Part shown: in pieces, positions 26,216 to 33,783 of the stretch
Position numbering within the stretch: the stretch's first letter is position 1
Layout: every line of letters begins with the position of its first letter
From: Kribbella sp. CA-293567
GTDB taxonomy: Bacteria; Actinomycetota; Actinomycetes; Propionibacteriales; Kribbellaceae
Reading direction: 5' to 3'
Length of the DNA stretch: 64,000 nucleotides
Assembly: GCF_027627575.1 (NCBI RefSeq)
Contig: NZ_CP114065.1
Span: 372,001-436,000 of the forward strand
Translations under genes and position numbers: made by a program
The notes under the pieces: model-generated
Told to the model about the DNA's origin: nothing
Database searches by the model: none
What the model saw: only the letters and a program-made list of their open reading frames with translations

Positions 26216-26247
26216 CGCTCCCGCCCTCTCGCTAGAGGGCGGGAGCG
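26216..26247. terminator. Convergent terminator overlapping HAD gene end
   Basis: A 14-bp perfect stem (26216-26229 with 26234-26247) closes a 4-nt loop. It lies between the converging protease and HAD genes. The HAD stop codon (26232-26234) falls in the loop and first stem base, so the last HAD codons form half of the hairpin. Confidence 0.75.
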
Positions 26248-26855
26248 CTCGCGTTCAGCCCATGTCTAGCCAGCAAGGCCCTGAGCACGTCGTGCCCCTG
26301 AGCCAACTCCCACTGCTCAGCAATCAGCCCCGCGCTCCTCGCCCCGTCGACATTGGCCGCGCTGTCATCCACGAAGAGGATGCTCGAAGGCTCGGCCCCG
26401 ATCCGCCGGGCCGCCTCGACGAAGAAGGCCGGATCAGGTTTGGCGACCCCGAGGTGGTAGGAGTAGCAGCTGACGTCGAAGAGACCGTCGTAGCCCATGG
26501 TCGTGCGCATGTGCGCTCCGCGATACCTCTCCTGGTTCGTCCCCAGGTGTACGCCATACCCGTTGCGCCGAAGGGCGTCGACGATGGCGAACGACTCGTC
26601 GTTCCGGTCGATCCGGTGCCACACGTCGGCGTACACGACCTCCACGGCCGCCGATACGCCGTACTCCGCCAGGGTCGCCGCGAGCAGAGGCAGGTAGTCG
26701 CCTCGCCCCGCCAATGAGGGCAACTCTTCCTTCCAGGTCTTGTGCAGCAAGTCTCGCGCCATGTCTCCGGCGTACGGCTCCATTGCGGCGTACCAGCCGC
26801 CCGGGATCTCCTGCAGCACTCCGTCGGCGTCGAACAGCACATGCTGAATCGTCAT
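26232..26855 (-). CDS. HAD-superfamily hydrolase
   Basis: 207 residues from ATG 26855. HAD motif I is FDADGVL (residues 8-14; Asp nucleophile and the +2 Asp), motif II is in LGTNQERY, motif III is the Lys of GVAKPDPAFF, and motif IV is FVDDSAANV. The cap is the small helical type between motifs I and II, as in beta-phosphoglucomutase and phosphoglycolate phosphatase relatives. The substrate is not evident. It overlaps the upstream regulator-like gene by 4 bp, so three genes (27999 to 26232) form one operon. Confidence 0.9.
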   Translation of the reverse strand: MTIQHVLFDADGVLQEIPGGWYAAMEPYAGDMARDLLHKTWKEELPSLAGRGDYLPLLAATLAEYGVSAAVEVVYADVWHRIDRNDESFAIVDALRRNGYGVHLGTNQERYRGAHMRTTMGYDGLFDVSCYSYHLGVAKPDPAFFVEAARRIGAEPSSILFVDDSAANVDGARSAGLIAEQWELAQGHDVLRALLARHGLNASAPAL

Positions 26856-27592
26856 CCGCCGGCAACCTCGGCGCCCCGCGGAATGCCGAGAGTCGCGATC
26901 AGGTCTTCGTGAAGCTCGAACCAGACGGTGTGGCAGGAGTCCGCGCCGGTTCGATCGACCCAGGTCCCGTCGCCGGCCCGTACTTTGGCCAGCGCCGCGG
27001 CGAACCGCTCGTCGTACCCGTGGAAGCGGTCGAGAACGACGCTGATCCGGTTCGAGATGGTTCGCAGTGCCTGCCCCAGGGAGCGCAGTTCCTCGATCAC
27101 CCGGCGATCCCACTGTGAGTCGGTGTGATCGTTGAAGGCCAGGGCGTCTGCCTCGGTCGGCCTGAGCTGCCAGTCGGTACAGGCTTGCTGCAGGCGCTCA
27201 TTGAGCGGAAGGAACTCCGAGTAGGTCTCGCGAATCCACTCGCGTCCGGCGGCTTGGTCGAGCTCGATCGCCAACCGTCGTTCGTTCTCGACCCGACCGG
27301 CGTCAGTGAGGGACCAGCCCCCCGTGCCGGCGAACTCGCTCCAGGTGATCCACCCGAACGCCTGGTAGTCGAGCAGCAACTCCGTCGTCGCAGCCTGATC
27401 GAGCGCGAACCGCTCGGCGACCCCTCGGTCATCGGCAACACCCTTGAGCCGAACGGCGTGCAAGGTCAGCAACTCCGGCGCGGAAGCCGACCCGGACACC
27501 CGGTCCCCGCCCACACCGCCAGCCTCTCCGCCGGGCACCCCCGCGCCGCTCGCACCGCCAGCTTCCCCGTCGGGCACCCACGCGCCGCTCAC
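26852..27592 (-). CDS. Winged-helix-like putative transcriptional regulator
   Basis: 246 residues from GTG 27592 (GTGA overlap with the upstream gene). The N-terminus is a Gly-rich linker with a duplicated 13-residue unit; the core starts at about residue 40 with LLTLHAVRLKGVADDRGVAE, a segment typical of a winged helix-turn-helix, then LTDAGRVENERRLA as the wing-like part. The C-terminal half is helical and ends with HTVWFELHEDLIATLGIPRG. Similar actinobacterial proteins are annotated as transcriptional regulators without known targets. Its likely site is the palindrome at 28042-28070. Confidence 0.65.
   Translation of the reverse strand: MSGAWVPDGEAGGASGAGVPGGEAGGVGGDRVSGSASAPELLTLHAVRLKGVADDRGVAERFALDQAATTELLLDYQAFGWITWSEFAGTGGWSLTDAGRVENERRLAIELDQAAGREWIRETYSEFLPLNERLQQACTDWQLRPTEADALAFNDHTDSQWDRRVIEELRSLGQALRTISNRISVVLDRFHGYDERFAAALAKVRAGDGTWVDRTGADSCHTVWFELHEDLIATLGIPRGAEVAGG
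27514..27591 (-). repeat. 39-bp tandem repeat at a gene start
   Basis: Two adjacent 39-bp units (27514-27552, 27553-27591) differ at five positions by eye. They encode GAWVPDGEAGGAS and GAGVPGGEAGGVG at the very N-terminus of the regulator-like protein and abut its start codon. Confidence 0.75.
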
Positions 27593-27999
27593 TGCGCCGG
27601 CCGTTCCGTCGGGCGGCTTCCTCGGGCAGTGAGTCGATCCAGTCGCTGCTGACAGGCCTGCGGCGAGTTCAGCCCGAGCGCCGTCGCCATCTGAGCCCAG
27701 GTCAGCCCGAGCCCGCGGGCGGCGAACAGGAGCCCGGTCTCCAACTGATCGAGCTCCGCCCGCGCGGCCGAGAGCAACTGCAGCGCAGCCTCCACCTCGT
27801 CAGTCAGCTTCTGATCGCCCTCACCTTCTTCGCCGAAAGCCGCCGTCCTCGAGTGCCACAAGAAGAACTGAACGAGATCAACCGCCGACGGCGGCATCGC
27901 ACCAATCTGCCACGGCCGCTGGTCGAGGCCGTCCGCCCCAGCCGCCAGCAAAACCTCCCTGGCCGCCCGCTCCCGCTCGGCCTGATCCTGATCACTCAC
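27589..27999 (-). CDS. Small helix-turn-helix protein
   Basis: 136 residues, mainly helical and acidic. The C-terminal part (about 95-125) contains GLGLTWAQMATALGLNSPQA, a convincing helix-turn-helix, followed by CQQRLDRLTARG. No family name can be given. It is the first gene of the three-gene minus-strand operon and starts 43 bp from the large palindrome, so it could be the DNA-binding protein of this locus. Like the next gene it might act as an autoregulator (inference). Confidence 0.7.
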   Translation of the reverse strand: MSDQDQAERERAAREVLLAAGADGLDQRPWQIGAMPPSAVDLVQFFLWHSRTAAFGEEGEGDQKLTDEVEAALQLLSAARAELDQLETGLLFAARGLGLTWAQMATALGLNSPQACQQRLDRLTARGSRPTERPAQ

Positions 28000-28041
28000 T
28001 GAGCCACCTCTGATTGCGCTGCACCTCGAAACAGTCCATTA

Positions 28042-28070
28042 TCAACAGAATGTTGTCAACATCTTGTTGA
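28042..28070. promoter_or_regulatory. 29-bp palindromic operator
   Basis: Nested half-sites are arranged symmetrically around T28056: TCAACA (28042-28047), ATGTTG (28050-28055), CAACAT (28057-28062) and TGTTGA (28065-28070). The outer pair and the inner pair are each perfect inverted repeats. The site is AT-rich in a GC-rich genome and lies midway between the divergent HTH operon and the PEP-synthase-like gene. Confidence 0.7.
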
Positions 28071-28118
28071 GATCTGTTCGCTCTGGCTGGACTCCGATTC
28101 GCGACTGGAGAGATTCGC

Positions 28119-29438
28119 TTGATCATCCGTCTCACCGAAGCCACGCCCCAGAACGCCGGCGCGAAGGCCGCTGTCCTGGGCGGGCTGAGCCGAGCCGGAT
28201 TCTCGGTGCCACCCGCGTTCGTCATCCCGGTCGCCGCCTACCGAGCCGCCACCGCGCATCTCGACCTGCCCCGCGCGCTCACCAGCCAGAATCCGGACGA
28301 GGCCCGCCTCCTCGTCGAAGCCCAGCCGGTTCCCGCTCAGCTCCTCGACCACCTGTCCAAAGCATTGGCCGCCCTGGGCAACACCCCCGTCGCCGTACGC
28401 TCCTCAGCCACCACCGAAGACACCCCCACAGCCTCAGCAGCCGGCCAGCACGACACCTACCTCGGGATTCAGGGCCTCCCGAATCTCACCGCGAAGATCC
28501 AGGCAATCTGGGCCTCTCTCTGGAGCCCTCGAGCGATCGCGTACCGAGCTGGCCTCAGTGGCGACCCGCGCCGCGAAGCACCCGGCATCGCGGTGTTGAT
28601 CCAACGCCACCTGGATGCCGAAGTGGCAGGTGTCCTCTTCACTGCAGACCCTCGCGGCAACCCCGACACCGCAGTACTGGAAGCGTCCTGGGGGTTGGGG
28701 GAGAGCGTCGTGCAAGGTTCGGTCACCCCGGACACGTACGTCCTCACCTCGACCGGCGCCCTCAACCGCACTCTGGGGACGAAGCAAACTCGTCGAGATC
28801 GCCTCACCACGCCCGCTTCAACTGCAGCGCACGCCGGGACGTCCGGCATCGCCACCACCGAAGTTCCGCTCGCTCAACAGCAGCAGTTGTGCCTCACCGA
28901 CGAGCAGGCTCACCGGATCATCCAGCTCGGCCAGCGAACAGCCGACCTCATGGGCGAACCACAGGACATCGAGTTCGCCCTGGAGAACAACCACATCTGG
29001 CTGCTTCAGTCTCGCCCCATCACGGCTCCGCTGGACCCGACCAGCAGCTCAGCGGCAACCGATTCCGATGGAGCGGCGACTGGCTCCGGCGAATCGGTGG
29101 CAGCGGATCTCGACGTACTCCGGGGAGTTGGTGGCAGCGCCGGGGTTGCCGTCGGTCCGGCACGCATCGTCAATGGTGTCGAGGACTTCGGGCGGGTTGA
29201 GCAGGGCGACATCTTGGTGTGCCGGTTCACCGATCCTGGGTGGACTCCGCTGTTCAGTTGTGTGGCGGGGGTGGTGACGGAAGTCGGTGGCCGTCTGTCG
29301 CATGCCGCGATCGTTGCCCGTGAGCACCGTGTTCCTGCTGTTCTTGGGGTTGTCGATGCGATGAGGGCGCTTCGCGACAACCAGCGGATCAGGATTGACG
29401 GCAGCACTGGGCTGGTTGAGCCAGTTCCACCCAGCTAG
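28119..29438 (+). CDS. PEP synthase/RPH-like protein lacking the central domain
   Basis: 439 residues from TTG 28119, with GGAGAG six bases upstream. The N-terminal ~310 residues are the ATP-grasp PPDK_N domain (VAVRSSATTEDTPTASAAGQ, EASWGLGESVVQGSVTPD, IWLLQSRPIT). The C-terminal ~100 are the swivelling phosphohistidine domain (GGRLSHAAIVARE, His395). A flexible Ser/Asp/Gly linker joins them. PEP synthase and rifampin phosphotransferase have a further substrate domain of 300-430 residues, which is absent. The protein should autophosphorylate His395 from ATP, but the acceptor must be supplied by something else. It is divergent from a regulator operon. Confidence 0.85.
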   Translation: MIIRLTEATPQNAGAKAAVLGGLSRAGFSVPPAFVIPVAAYRAATAHLDLPRALTSQNPDEARLLVEAQPVPAQLLDHLSKALAALGNTPVAVRSSATTEDTPTASAAGQHDTYLGIQGLPNLTAKIQAIWASLWSPRAIAYRAGLSGDPRREAPGIAVLIQRHLDAEVAGVLFTADPRGNPDTAVLEASWGLGESVVQGSVTPDTYVLTSTGALNRTLGTKQTRRDRLTTPASTAAHAGTSGIATTEVPLAQQQQLCLTDEQAHRIIQLGQRTADLMGEPQDIEFALENNHIWLLQSRPITAPLDPTSSSAATDSDGAATGSGESVAADLDVLRGVGGSAGVAVGPARIVNGVEDFGRVEQGDILVCRFTDPGWTPLFSCVAGVVTEVGGRLSHAAIVAREHRVPAVLGVVDAMRALRDNQRIRIDGSTGLVEPVPPS

Positions 29439-29460
29439 TCGGACGGGGCGGTCCCAAGGG

Positions 29461-30696
29461 CTAAAGGTCCCGTTGCTTTGCGGAGCCGGCCGGAGGGGTC
29501 GGTGATGGCGGAGCGTTGGGTGGTGCGCTGATGGAGGCAGTTGGTGGGGTGAGGCCGGCGAAGGCGTGGTGGAGGGCAAGGTGGGGTGAATTGATCGGCG
29601 TGACGGTGGCCGCCGGGGAGGGCGAAGCAGGCGACGGGGTGGAAGCCTGAGGTGGGGTGCAGCTCGGAGGCTCCGAGAGAACCTGAGGTGGGGTGGAGAA
29701 CTGACTCTCCGAGGAGACCCGAGGTGGGGTCAAGAGCTCAGGCTTCGAGGAGAGCCGAGGTGGGGTGGAGCGCTGAGGCTCCGAGGAAAGCTGCGGTGGG
29801 GTGGCGAGTGGAGGAGAGGGCGCGGAGGCGTCGAGGGGCTTGGGGGGCGGCGGGAACGTCAACTGGACTCGGGGTGACCGTGGGGCAGGCGTGTAGCGGC
29901 GTTCGGTGACTGCTACCTCCTGGTGGAGCAGGGAGATCATGCGGGTTGTGGCCGCGTGGGAGCGGGAGGCGGCGAAGCCTCGGGGGAGGGGTTCGTAGAG
30001 CTCCAGGCCTTTGAAGGATGCGCGGAGGGCTTGTTCGAGGTGGAGGCGGATGGCGGGGGCTTCGGCAGCCGGGACAAGGTGGGGAAGGCGGCTGGAGTGG
30101 TAGATGCGGGCGACCACTTGATGCCATTGGCCTTCGGCGGTTTGGCGATTGAGCAGGTGGAGGGCTTCGCCGGGTGGGGCCGCGGCTTGCTGGTCGAGGT
30201 CGGTGGTGAGGAGACGGACGGCGGGGACGAAAGCGGCGTACGACGGTTCGCAGCGGACGTCGAGGATGCCGGGGGCAACCTTGTCGATCTCGAGGTCGCG
30301 GAGGTACTCGTTCAAGTGATCGTGGGCCCAGGCCTCGGCGACGCCTTCCTCCAGAGCCCGGCCGCCGGGGAGGCTGAAGGCGGTGCGGGCTGCCTTCTGG
30401 GTAGCGCCGGCCGGGCCGAGGAAGTGGGATTGCTCGTGCAGCAGCGTGACCAGTGCCTCGCGATAGCGCAGGAGCTCGGCGTCGCCGCGTGGTTCACCTG
30501 CGCGGGCGTAGAGCTCGCGCAACGGGTCGAGGATGAACTCGCGGTCGAGGTGGAGCGTGCCGTCCCAGTGCGCCAGGCCCAGGATTCCTTCGCCGGCTTC
30601 GACGATCTCACCGCTCCACGAGGACTGGTCGGCTCCACTGACCCGCAAGGCGGCGGAGGCGTGCTGCTCCAGCAGGCCCTCGAACGAGGTGATCAT
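29461..30696 (-). CDS. HExxH putative metalloprotease with proline-rich repeat tail
   Basis: 411 residues. The N-terminal domain has a gluzincin-like zinc site: LLHEQSH (His87, Glu88, His91) and, 25 residues on, LEEGVAEAW with candidate ligand Glu117. No signal peptide or membrane helix is seen, so it acts in the cytosol unless exported another way. From about residue 275 the chain is proline-rich, with four 12-residue repeats starting TPP. The start overlaps the stop of a 50-residue gene (ATGA), so the two are co-translated. Family not recognised; the peptidase call rests on the motif and its spacing. Confidence 0.65.
   Translation of the reverse strand: MITSFEGLLEQHASAALRVSGADQSSWSGEIVEAGEGILGLAHWDGTLHLDREFILDPLRELYARAGEPRGDAELLRYREALVTLLHEQSHFLGPAGATQKAARTAFSLPGGRALEEGVAEAWAHDHLNEYLRDLEIDKVAPGILDVRCEPSYAAFVPAVRLLTTDLDQQAAAPPGEALHLLNRQTAEGQWHQVVARIYHSSRLPHLVPAAEAPAIRLHLEQALRASFKGLELYEPLPRGFAASRSHAATTRMISLLHQEVAVTERRYTPAPRSPRVQLTFPPPPKPLDASAPSPPLATPPQLSSEPQRSTPPRLSSKPELLTPPRVSSESQFSTPPQVLSEPPSCTPPQASTPSPASPSPAATVTPINSPHLALHHAFAGLTPPTASISAPPNAPPSPTPPAGSAKQRDL
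29651..29802 (-). repeat. 36-bp tandem repeat in the proline-rich tail
   Basis: The TPP-coding GGTGGGGT occurs at 29651, 29687, 29723, 29759 and 29795, exactly 36 bp apart. It defines four full units encoding TPPQLSSEPQRS, TPPRLSSKPELL, TPPRVSSESQFS and TPPQVLSEPPSC. Confidence 0.85.
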
Positions 30697-30845
30697 GACT
30701 GGTGCGCCGCGGCCAGGCGGACCAGGGAGTCCACGGATCGACGGAGGTTGGTCTTCTCGTTGGGGTCCTCGCAGGCAGCGGCGCGTTGGCGCAGATCGGC
30801 GATCAGCACCTGTAGGCGGGCCTGGCGGTCGTGACTGGATTCCAT
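30693..30845 (-). CDS. 50-residue protein coupled to the HExxH gene
   Basis: A small gene from ATG 30845 with GGGAGG about six bases upstream, ending in an ATGA overlap with the HExxH gene. The product begins MESSHDRQARLQVLIADL and is charged and helical, with heptad-like leucines, ending RLAAAHQS. It contains one Cys (AAACEDPNEK). It could be a partner, activator or inhibitor of the downstream protein. The strong ribosome-binding site and the overlap are the main evidence that it is real. Confidence 0.7.
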   Translation of the reverse strand: MESSHDRQARLQVLIADLRQRAAACEDPNEKTNLRRSVDSLVRLAAAHQS

Positions 30846-30934
30846 GGCTGTCCTCCCGGAGATGGGGTCTCGCCAGGGAACATATGGAGATTCGGGCCGC
30901 GCGCAGCTACGGATTCGTCAGCTGTGGATAACCC

Positions 30935-31795
30935 TCAGAAGAGCGTGGGCGGCTCGGCCGGTGCCGTCAGAGGTGCCGGCAACTCCGCGAGCTCCGGCAC
31001 CAGAGCGCGGACGTCGTCGTAGAAACGTCGTGCGAGCGCAAGCGCCTCGACGTTGTCGGGCGTGTGCAGGAAGACGGTCGGCGACCGGCCCTCACGCAGC
31101 CAGACGGCGGTCTGCTCCGCGAGGTACTGCCAGCCCTTGATCGTGACGGACACATCGTCCCGGCCGATGTACCGCACGATCGGGAACTCCGTCAGCGCCC
31201 GAGTACGCCGAGGCAGCCGCGGCTTCTTCATCCACGCCTCCCGCTCGCCGTAACTGTCGGCAGGAGTCTCGAACAGAGTCACGGTGTCGAAGGGAACCCA
31301 CTCGGCTCCGGCCCGCCCGAGGATCTGCTCGAGCTGCTGCGTCCACCGAGCCTCTTCGAAGAACGCCGGATGCCGCACCTCGACCGCATACCGGAAGGCC
31401 GACGGCGCTCGGTGCAGGAAGGCGGCCAGCGAGCCCAGTTCGTTCGGTGAGAACGAGGCCGGCAACTGGATCCACAGAGCATGCGCCCGCGAACCGAGCG
31501 GCCGCATCGCGTGCAGGAAGGTCCGCAGCTCGGCATCGGCGGCGTCGTGCAACCGCAGGTCGTGGGTGATCGTCTTCGGCAGCTTCAGCACGAACCGGAA
31601 GCCGGGCGCCACCTGATCGGCCCACATCTGCACGGTCGCGCGGGCCGGCGTCGCGTAGAAGGTGGTGTTGCCCTCGACCGCGTTGCACCAGGTCGCGTAC
31701 GCCTCCAGGCGCTCGGAGGACGGCAACGGATGCGGCAGGAACCGCCCGTTCCACGGCGCGTGCGTCCACATCGCGCACCCCACATGCAGCCGCAT
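30935..31795 (-). CDS. DUF72-family protein (YecE-like)
   Basis: 286 residues. DUF72 hallmarks: LHVGCAMWTHAPWNGRFLP at the start, YATWCNAVEGNTTFYATP, FRFVLKLPKTITHDLRL and FLHTPDNVEALALA at the end. The family has a TIM-barrel fold; no reaction is established. It is a single gene, separated from ino1 by a stem-loop. A TGTGGATAA sequence (DnaA-box-like) lies at 30923-30931, just beyond its stop. Confidence 0.9.
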   Translation of the reverse strand: MRLHVGCAMWTHAPWNGRFLPHPLPSSERLEAYATWCNAVEGNTTFYATPARATVQMWADQVAPGFRFVLKLPKTITHDLRLHDAADAELRTFLHAMRPLGSRAHALWIQLPASFSPNELGSLAAFLHRAPSAFRYAVEVRHPAFFEEARWTQQLEQILGRAGAEWVPFDTVTLFETPADSYGEREAWMKKPRLPRRTRALTEFPIVRYIGRDDVSVTIKGWQYLAEQTAVWLREGRSPTVFLHTPDNVEALALARRFYDDVRALVPELAELPAPLTAPAEPPTLF

Positions 31796-31835
31796 GACCC
31801 GGAACGCTACCGATCACCACCGACAGAACGCACCA

Positions 31836-31868
31836 GGGCCCCGCGACCCGGGAAGGGTCGCGGGGCCC
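31836..31868 (-). terminator. Terminator of the padR-ino1 operon
   Basis: Perfect 14-bp stem (31836-31849 with 31855-31868) and a 5-nt loop, 20 bp after the ino1 stop codon and between two minus-strand genes. Confidence 0.85.
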
Positions 31869-31888
31869 GCAGTACCGGAGTACCTGGG

Positions 31889-32968
31889 TCAGCGCTCGAT
31901 CTCGCCCTTGATGAACTTCTCCACCAGGTCACGGCAGACGTCGTCGGCGTACTGCTCCGGCGGCGACTTCATGAAGTACGACGAGGCGGACAGGATCGGG
32001 CCGCCGATGCCGCGGTCCTTGGCGATCTTCACCGCGCGGATCGCGTCGATGATGATGCCGGCCGAGTTCGGCGAGTCCCACACCTCGAGCTTGTACTCCA
32101 GCGACAGCGGGACGTCGCCGAAGTTGCGGCCCTCGAGCCGGATGAAGGCCCACTTGCGGTCGTCCAGCCAGGCCACGTAGTCCGACGGGCCGATGTGCAC
32201 GTTGCGCGGGTCGATGTCGTCGACCAGCTGCGAGGTGACGGACTGGGTCTTGCTGATCTTCTTCGACTCCAGCCGGTCGCGCTCCAGCATGTTCTTGAAG
32301 TCCATGTTGCCGCCGACGTTCAGCTGGTAGGTCCGGTCGACGGTGACGCCGCGGTCCTCGAACAGCTTGGCCAGCACGCGGTGCGTGATGGTGGCGCCGA
32401 TCTGCGACTTGATGTCGTCGCCGATGATCGGGACACCCGCGGCGGTGAACTTGTCCGCCCACTCCTTGGTGCCGGCGATGAACACGGGCAGCGCGTTGAC
32501 GAACGCGACGTTCGCGTCGATCGCGCACTGGGCGTAGAACTTCGCGGCCTGCTCCGAACCGACCGGCAGGTAGCAGACGAGTACGTCGACCTGCGCCTCA
32601 CGCAGGGCGGCGACGACGTCGACCGGCGACGCGTCGGACTCGGTGATCGTCTCGCGGTAGTACTTGCCGAGACCGTCCAGCGTGTGACCGCGCTGCACCG
32701 TGACACCGCTCGGCGGCACGTCGCAGATCTTGATCGTGTTGTTCTCGCTGGCGCCGATCGCGTCGGCGAGGTCGAGGCCGACCTTCTTGCCGTCCACGTC
32801 GAACGCGGCGACGAACTCGACGTCGCGGACGTGGTACTCGCCGAACTGGACGTGCATCAGACCGGGAACGCGCTCGTCGGGCTTCGCGTCGCGGTAGTAG
32901 TGCACGCCCTGGACGAGCGAGCTGGCGCAGTTGCCGACACCGACGATCGCTACGCGGATCGAGGTCAT
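31889..32968 (-). CDS. ino1: Inositol-3-phosphate synthase
   Basis: 359 residues, the usual length in actinobacteria. The NAD-binding start [18 protein letters not shown] and the catalytic-domain segments [40 protein letters not shown]-like [16 protein letters not shown] and [18 protein letters not shown] are diagnostic. It converts glucose-6-phosphate to inositol-1-phosphate, the precursor of phosphatidylinositol and mycothiol in actinobacteria. It lies 10 bp after a PadR gene, as in mycobacteria, and so probably shares its mRNA and its repression. Confidence 0.97.
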   Translation of the reverse strand: MTSIRVAIVGVGNCASSLVQGVHYYRDAKPDERVPGLMHVQFGEYHVRDVEFVAAFDVDGKKVGLDLADAIGASENNTIKICDVPPSGVTVQRGHTLDGLGKYYRETITESDASPVDVVAALREAQVDVLVCYLPVGSEQAAKFYAQCAIDANVAFVNALPVFIAGTKEWADKFTAAGVPIIGDDIKSQIGATITHRVLAKLFEDRGVTVDRTYQLNVGGNMDFKNMLERDRLESKKISKTQSVTSQLVDDIDPRNVHIGPSDYVAWLDDRKWAFIRLEGRNFGDVPLSLEYKLEVWDSPNSAGIIIDAIRAVKIAKDRGIGGPILSASSYFMKSPPEQYADDVCRDLVEKFIKGEIER

Positions 32969-32978
32969 CTGGAACTCC

Positions 32979-33560
32979 TTAGTTGGGGGGTGGTACAGGC
33001 GGTTGGTGCTCTTCGGGGGTCCGCTGCCGGCTGCGTTCGCCGTCGATCAGCTCGTTCAGCCAGCGGACCTCTCGCTCGGCCGACTCCAGGCCGTGCCGTT
33101 GCAGCTCGAGGGTGTACGTGTCGACCCGCTCCGCGGTCCGGCTCATCGCGGCCCGGAAGTTGGCCAGCCGCTCCTCCATCCGGGCCCGTCGGCCCTCGAG
33201 GATGCGCAACCGGGTGGCCGGGTCGGTCCGGCCGAAGAACGAGAACCGGACGCCGAACGTGTCGTCCTCCCACGCCGACGGACCGGCGTCGTGCATCGCG
33301 CTGGCGAAGTGGTCCTTGCCGTCGGCCGTGATCGTGTAAACGATCTTCTGTCTCCGCCCGGCGTCCGGCGTACCGGCGTCGGCGGAGATCAGTCCGTTGC
33401 GGAGCATCGCCTTCAGGCACGGGTAGAGCGACCCGAACGACAACACGCGTCCCCACCCGAACTGGGCGTTGACGCGCTTGCGGAGCTCGTAACCGTGCAT
33501 CGGCGCTTCGTGCAACAGGCCGAGTACGGCGAGTTCCAGGACCCCACTGCGGTTTCCCAT
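32979..33560 (-). CDS. PadR-family transcriptional regulator
   Basis: 193 residues with the PadR winged helix at the N-terminus ([39 protein letters not shown]) and a C-terminal Vir-type helical dimerisation domain. It is the first gene of the padR-ino1 unit and is preceded by a palindrome of the PadR type (ATGTATC/GATACAT), so autoregulation together with ino1 is likely. The inducing ligand is unknown. Confidence 0.94.
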   Translation of the reverse strand: MGNRSGVLELAVLGLLHEAPMHGYELRKRVNAQFGWGRVLSFGSLYPCLKAMLRNGLISADAGTPDAGRRQKIVYTITADGKDHFASAMHDAGPSAWEDDTFGVRFSFFGRTDPATRLRILEGRRARMEERLANFRAAMSRTAERVDTYTLELQRHGLESAEREVRWLNELIDGERSRQRTPEEHQPPVPPPN

Positions 33561-33604
33561 GACCCACCTCCCTCGACCATTTTGTCATGGCTATGTCATG
33601 ACCT

Positions 33605-33625
33605 GATGTATCGAGTTGATACATC
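33605..33625. promoter_or_regulatory. PadR-type operator
   Basis: GATGTATC (33605-33612) and GATACATC (33618-33625) are perfect inverted repeats around 5 bp. They fit the ATGT-N8-ACAT pattern known for PadR regulators (ATGT 33606-33609, ACAT 33621-33624 with 11 bp between here). The site is 45 bp upstream of the padR start. Confidence 0.65.
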
Positions 33626-33664
33626 GCTCCGCCACTGTAAGCACGAGTCCGCCGGTGGACAACT

Positions 33665-33689
33665 CCTGACAAAGGCGGGCTTTGTCAGG
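33665..33689. promoter_or_regulatory. 10-bp inverted repeat upstream of transporter
   Basis: CCTGACAAAG (33665-33674) pairs perfectly with CTTTGTCAGG (33680-33689) around GCGGG. It lies in the 223-bp divergent region, 95 bp before the transporter gene. It may be an operator or a leader hairpin; two nearby TGTCATG copies (about 33584-33600) are a further repeated element. Confidence 0.45.
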
Positions 33690-33783
33690 TACATCACGAC
33701 GCGCTGAACGAAAAACCTGTTACGTCAGACGCTGAGCTGCGTTAATCAGCTGACACAGCGTCGTGGGTCAGGAGCGGAGGGTC

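Noticed and set aside
28119-29438. Rifampin phosphotransferase (antibiotic resistance gene).
   Set aside because: The rifampin-binding domain is absent, and the upstream palindrome does not fit the rifamycin-associated element.
29651-29802. CRISPR-like array from evenly spaced repeats.
   Set aside because: The 36-bp units are contiguous, in frame and coding for a TPP repeat; there are no unique spacers and no cas genes.
30923-30931. Replication origin from a DnaA box.
   Set aside because: A single box with no cluster, no AT-rich unwinding element and no dnaA or dnaN nearby.
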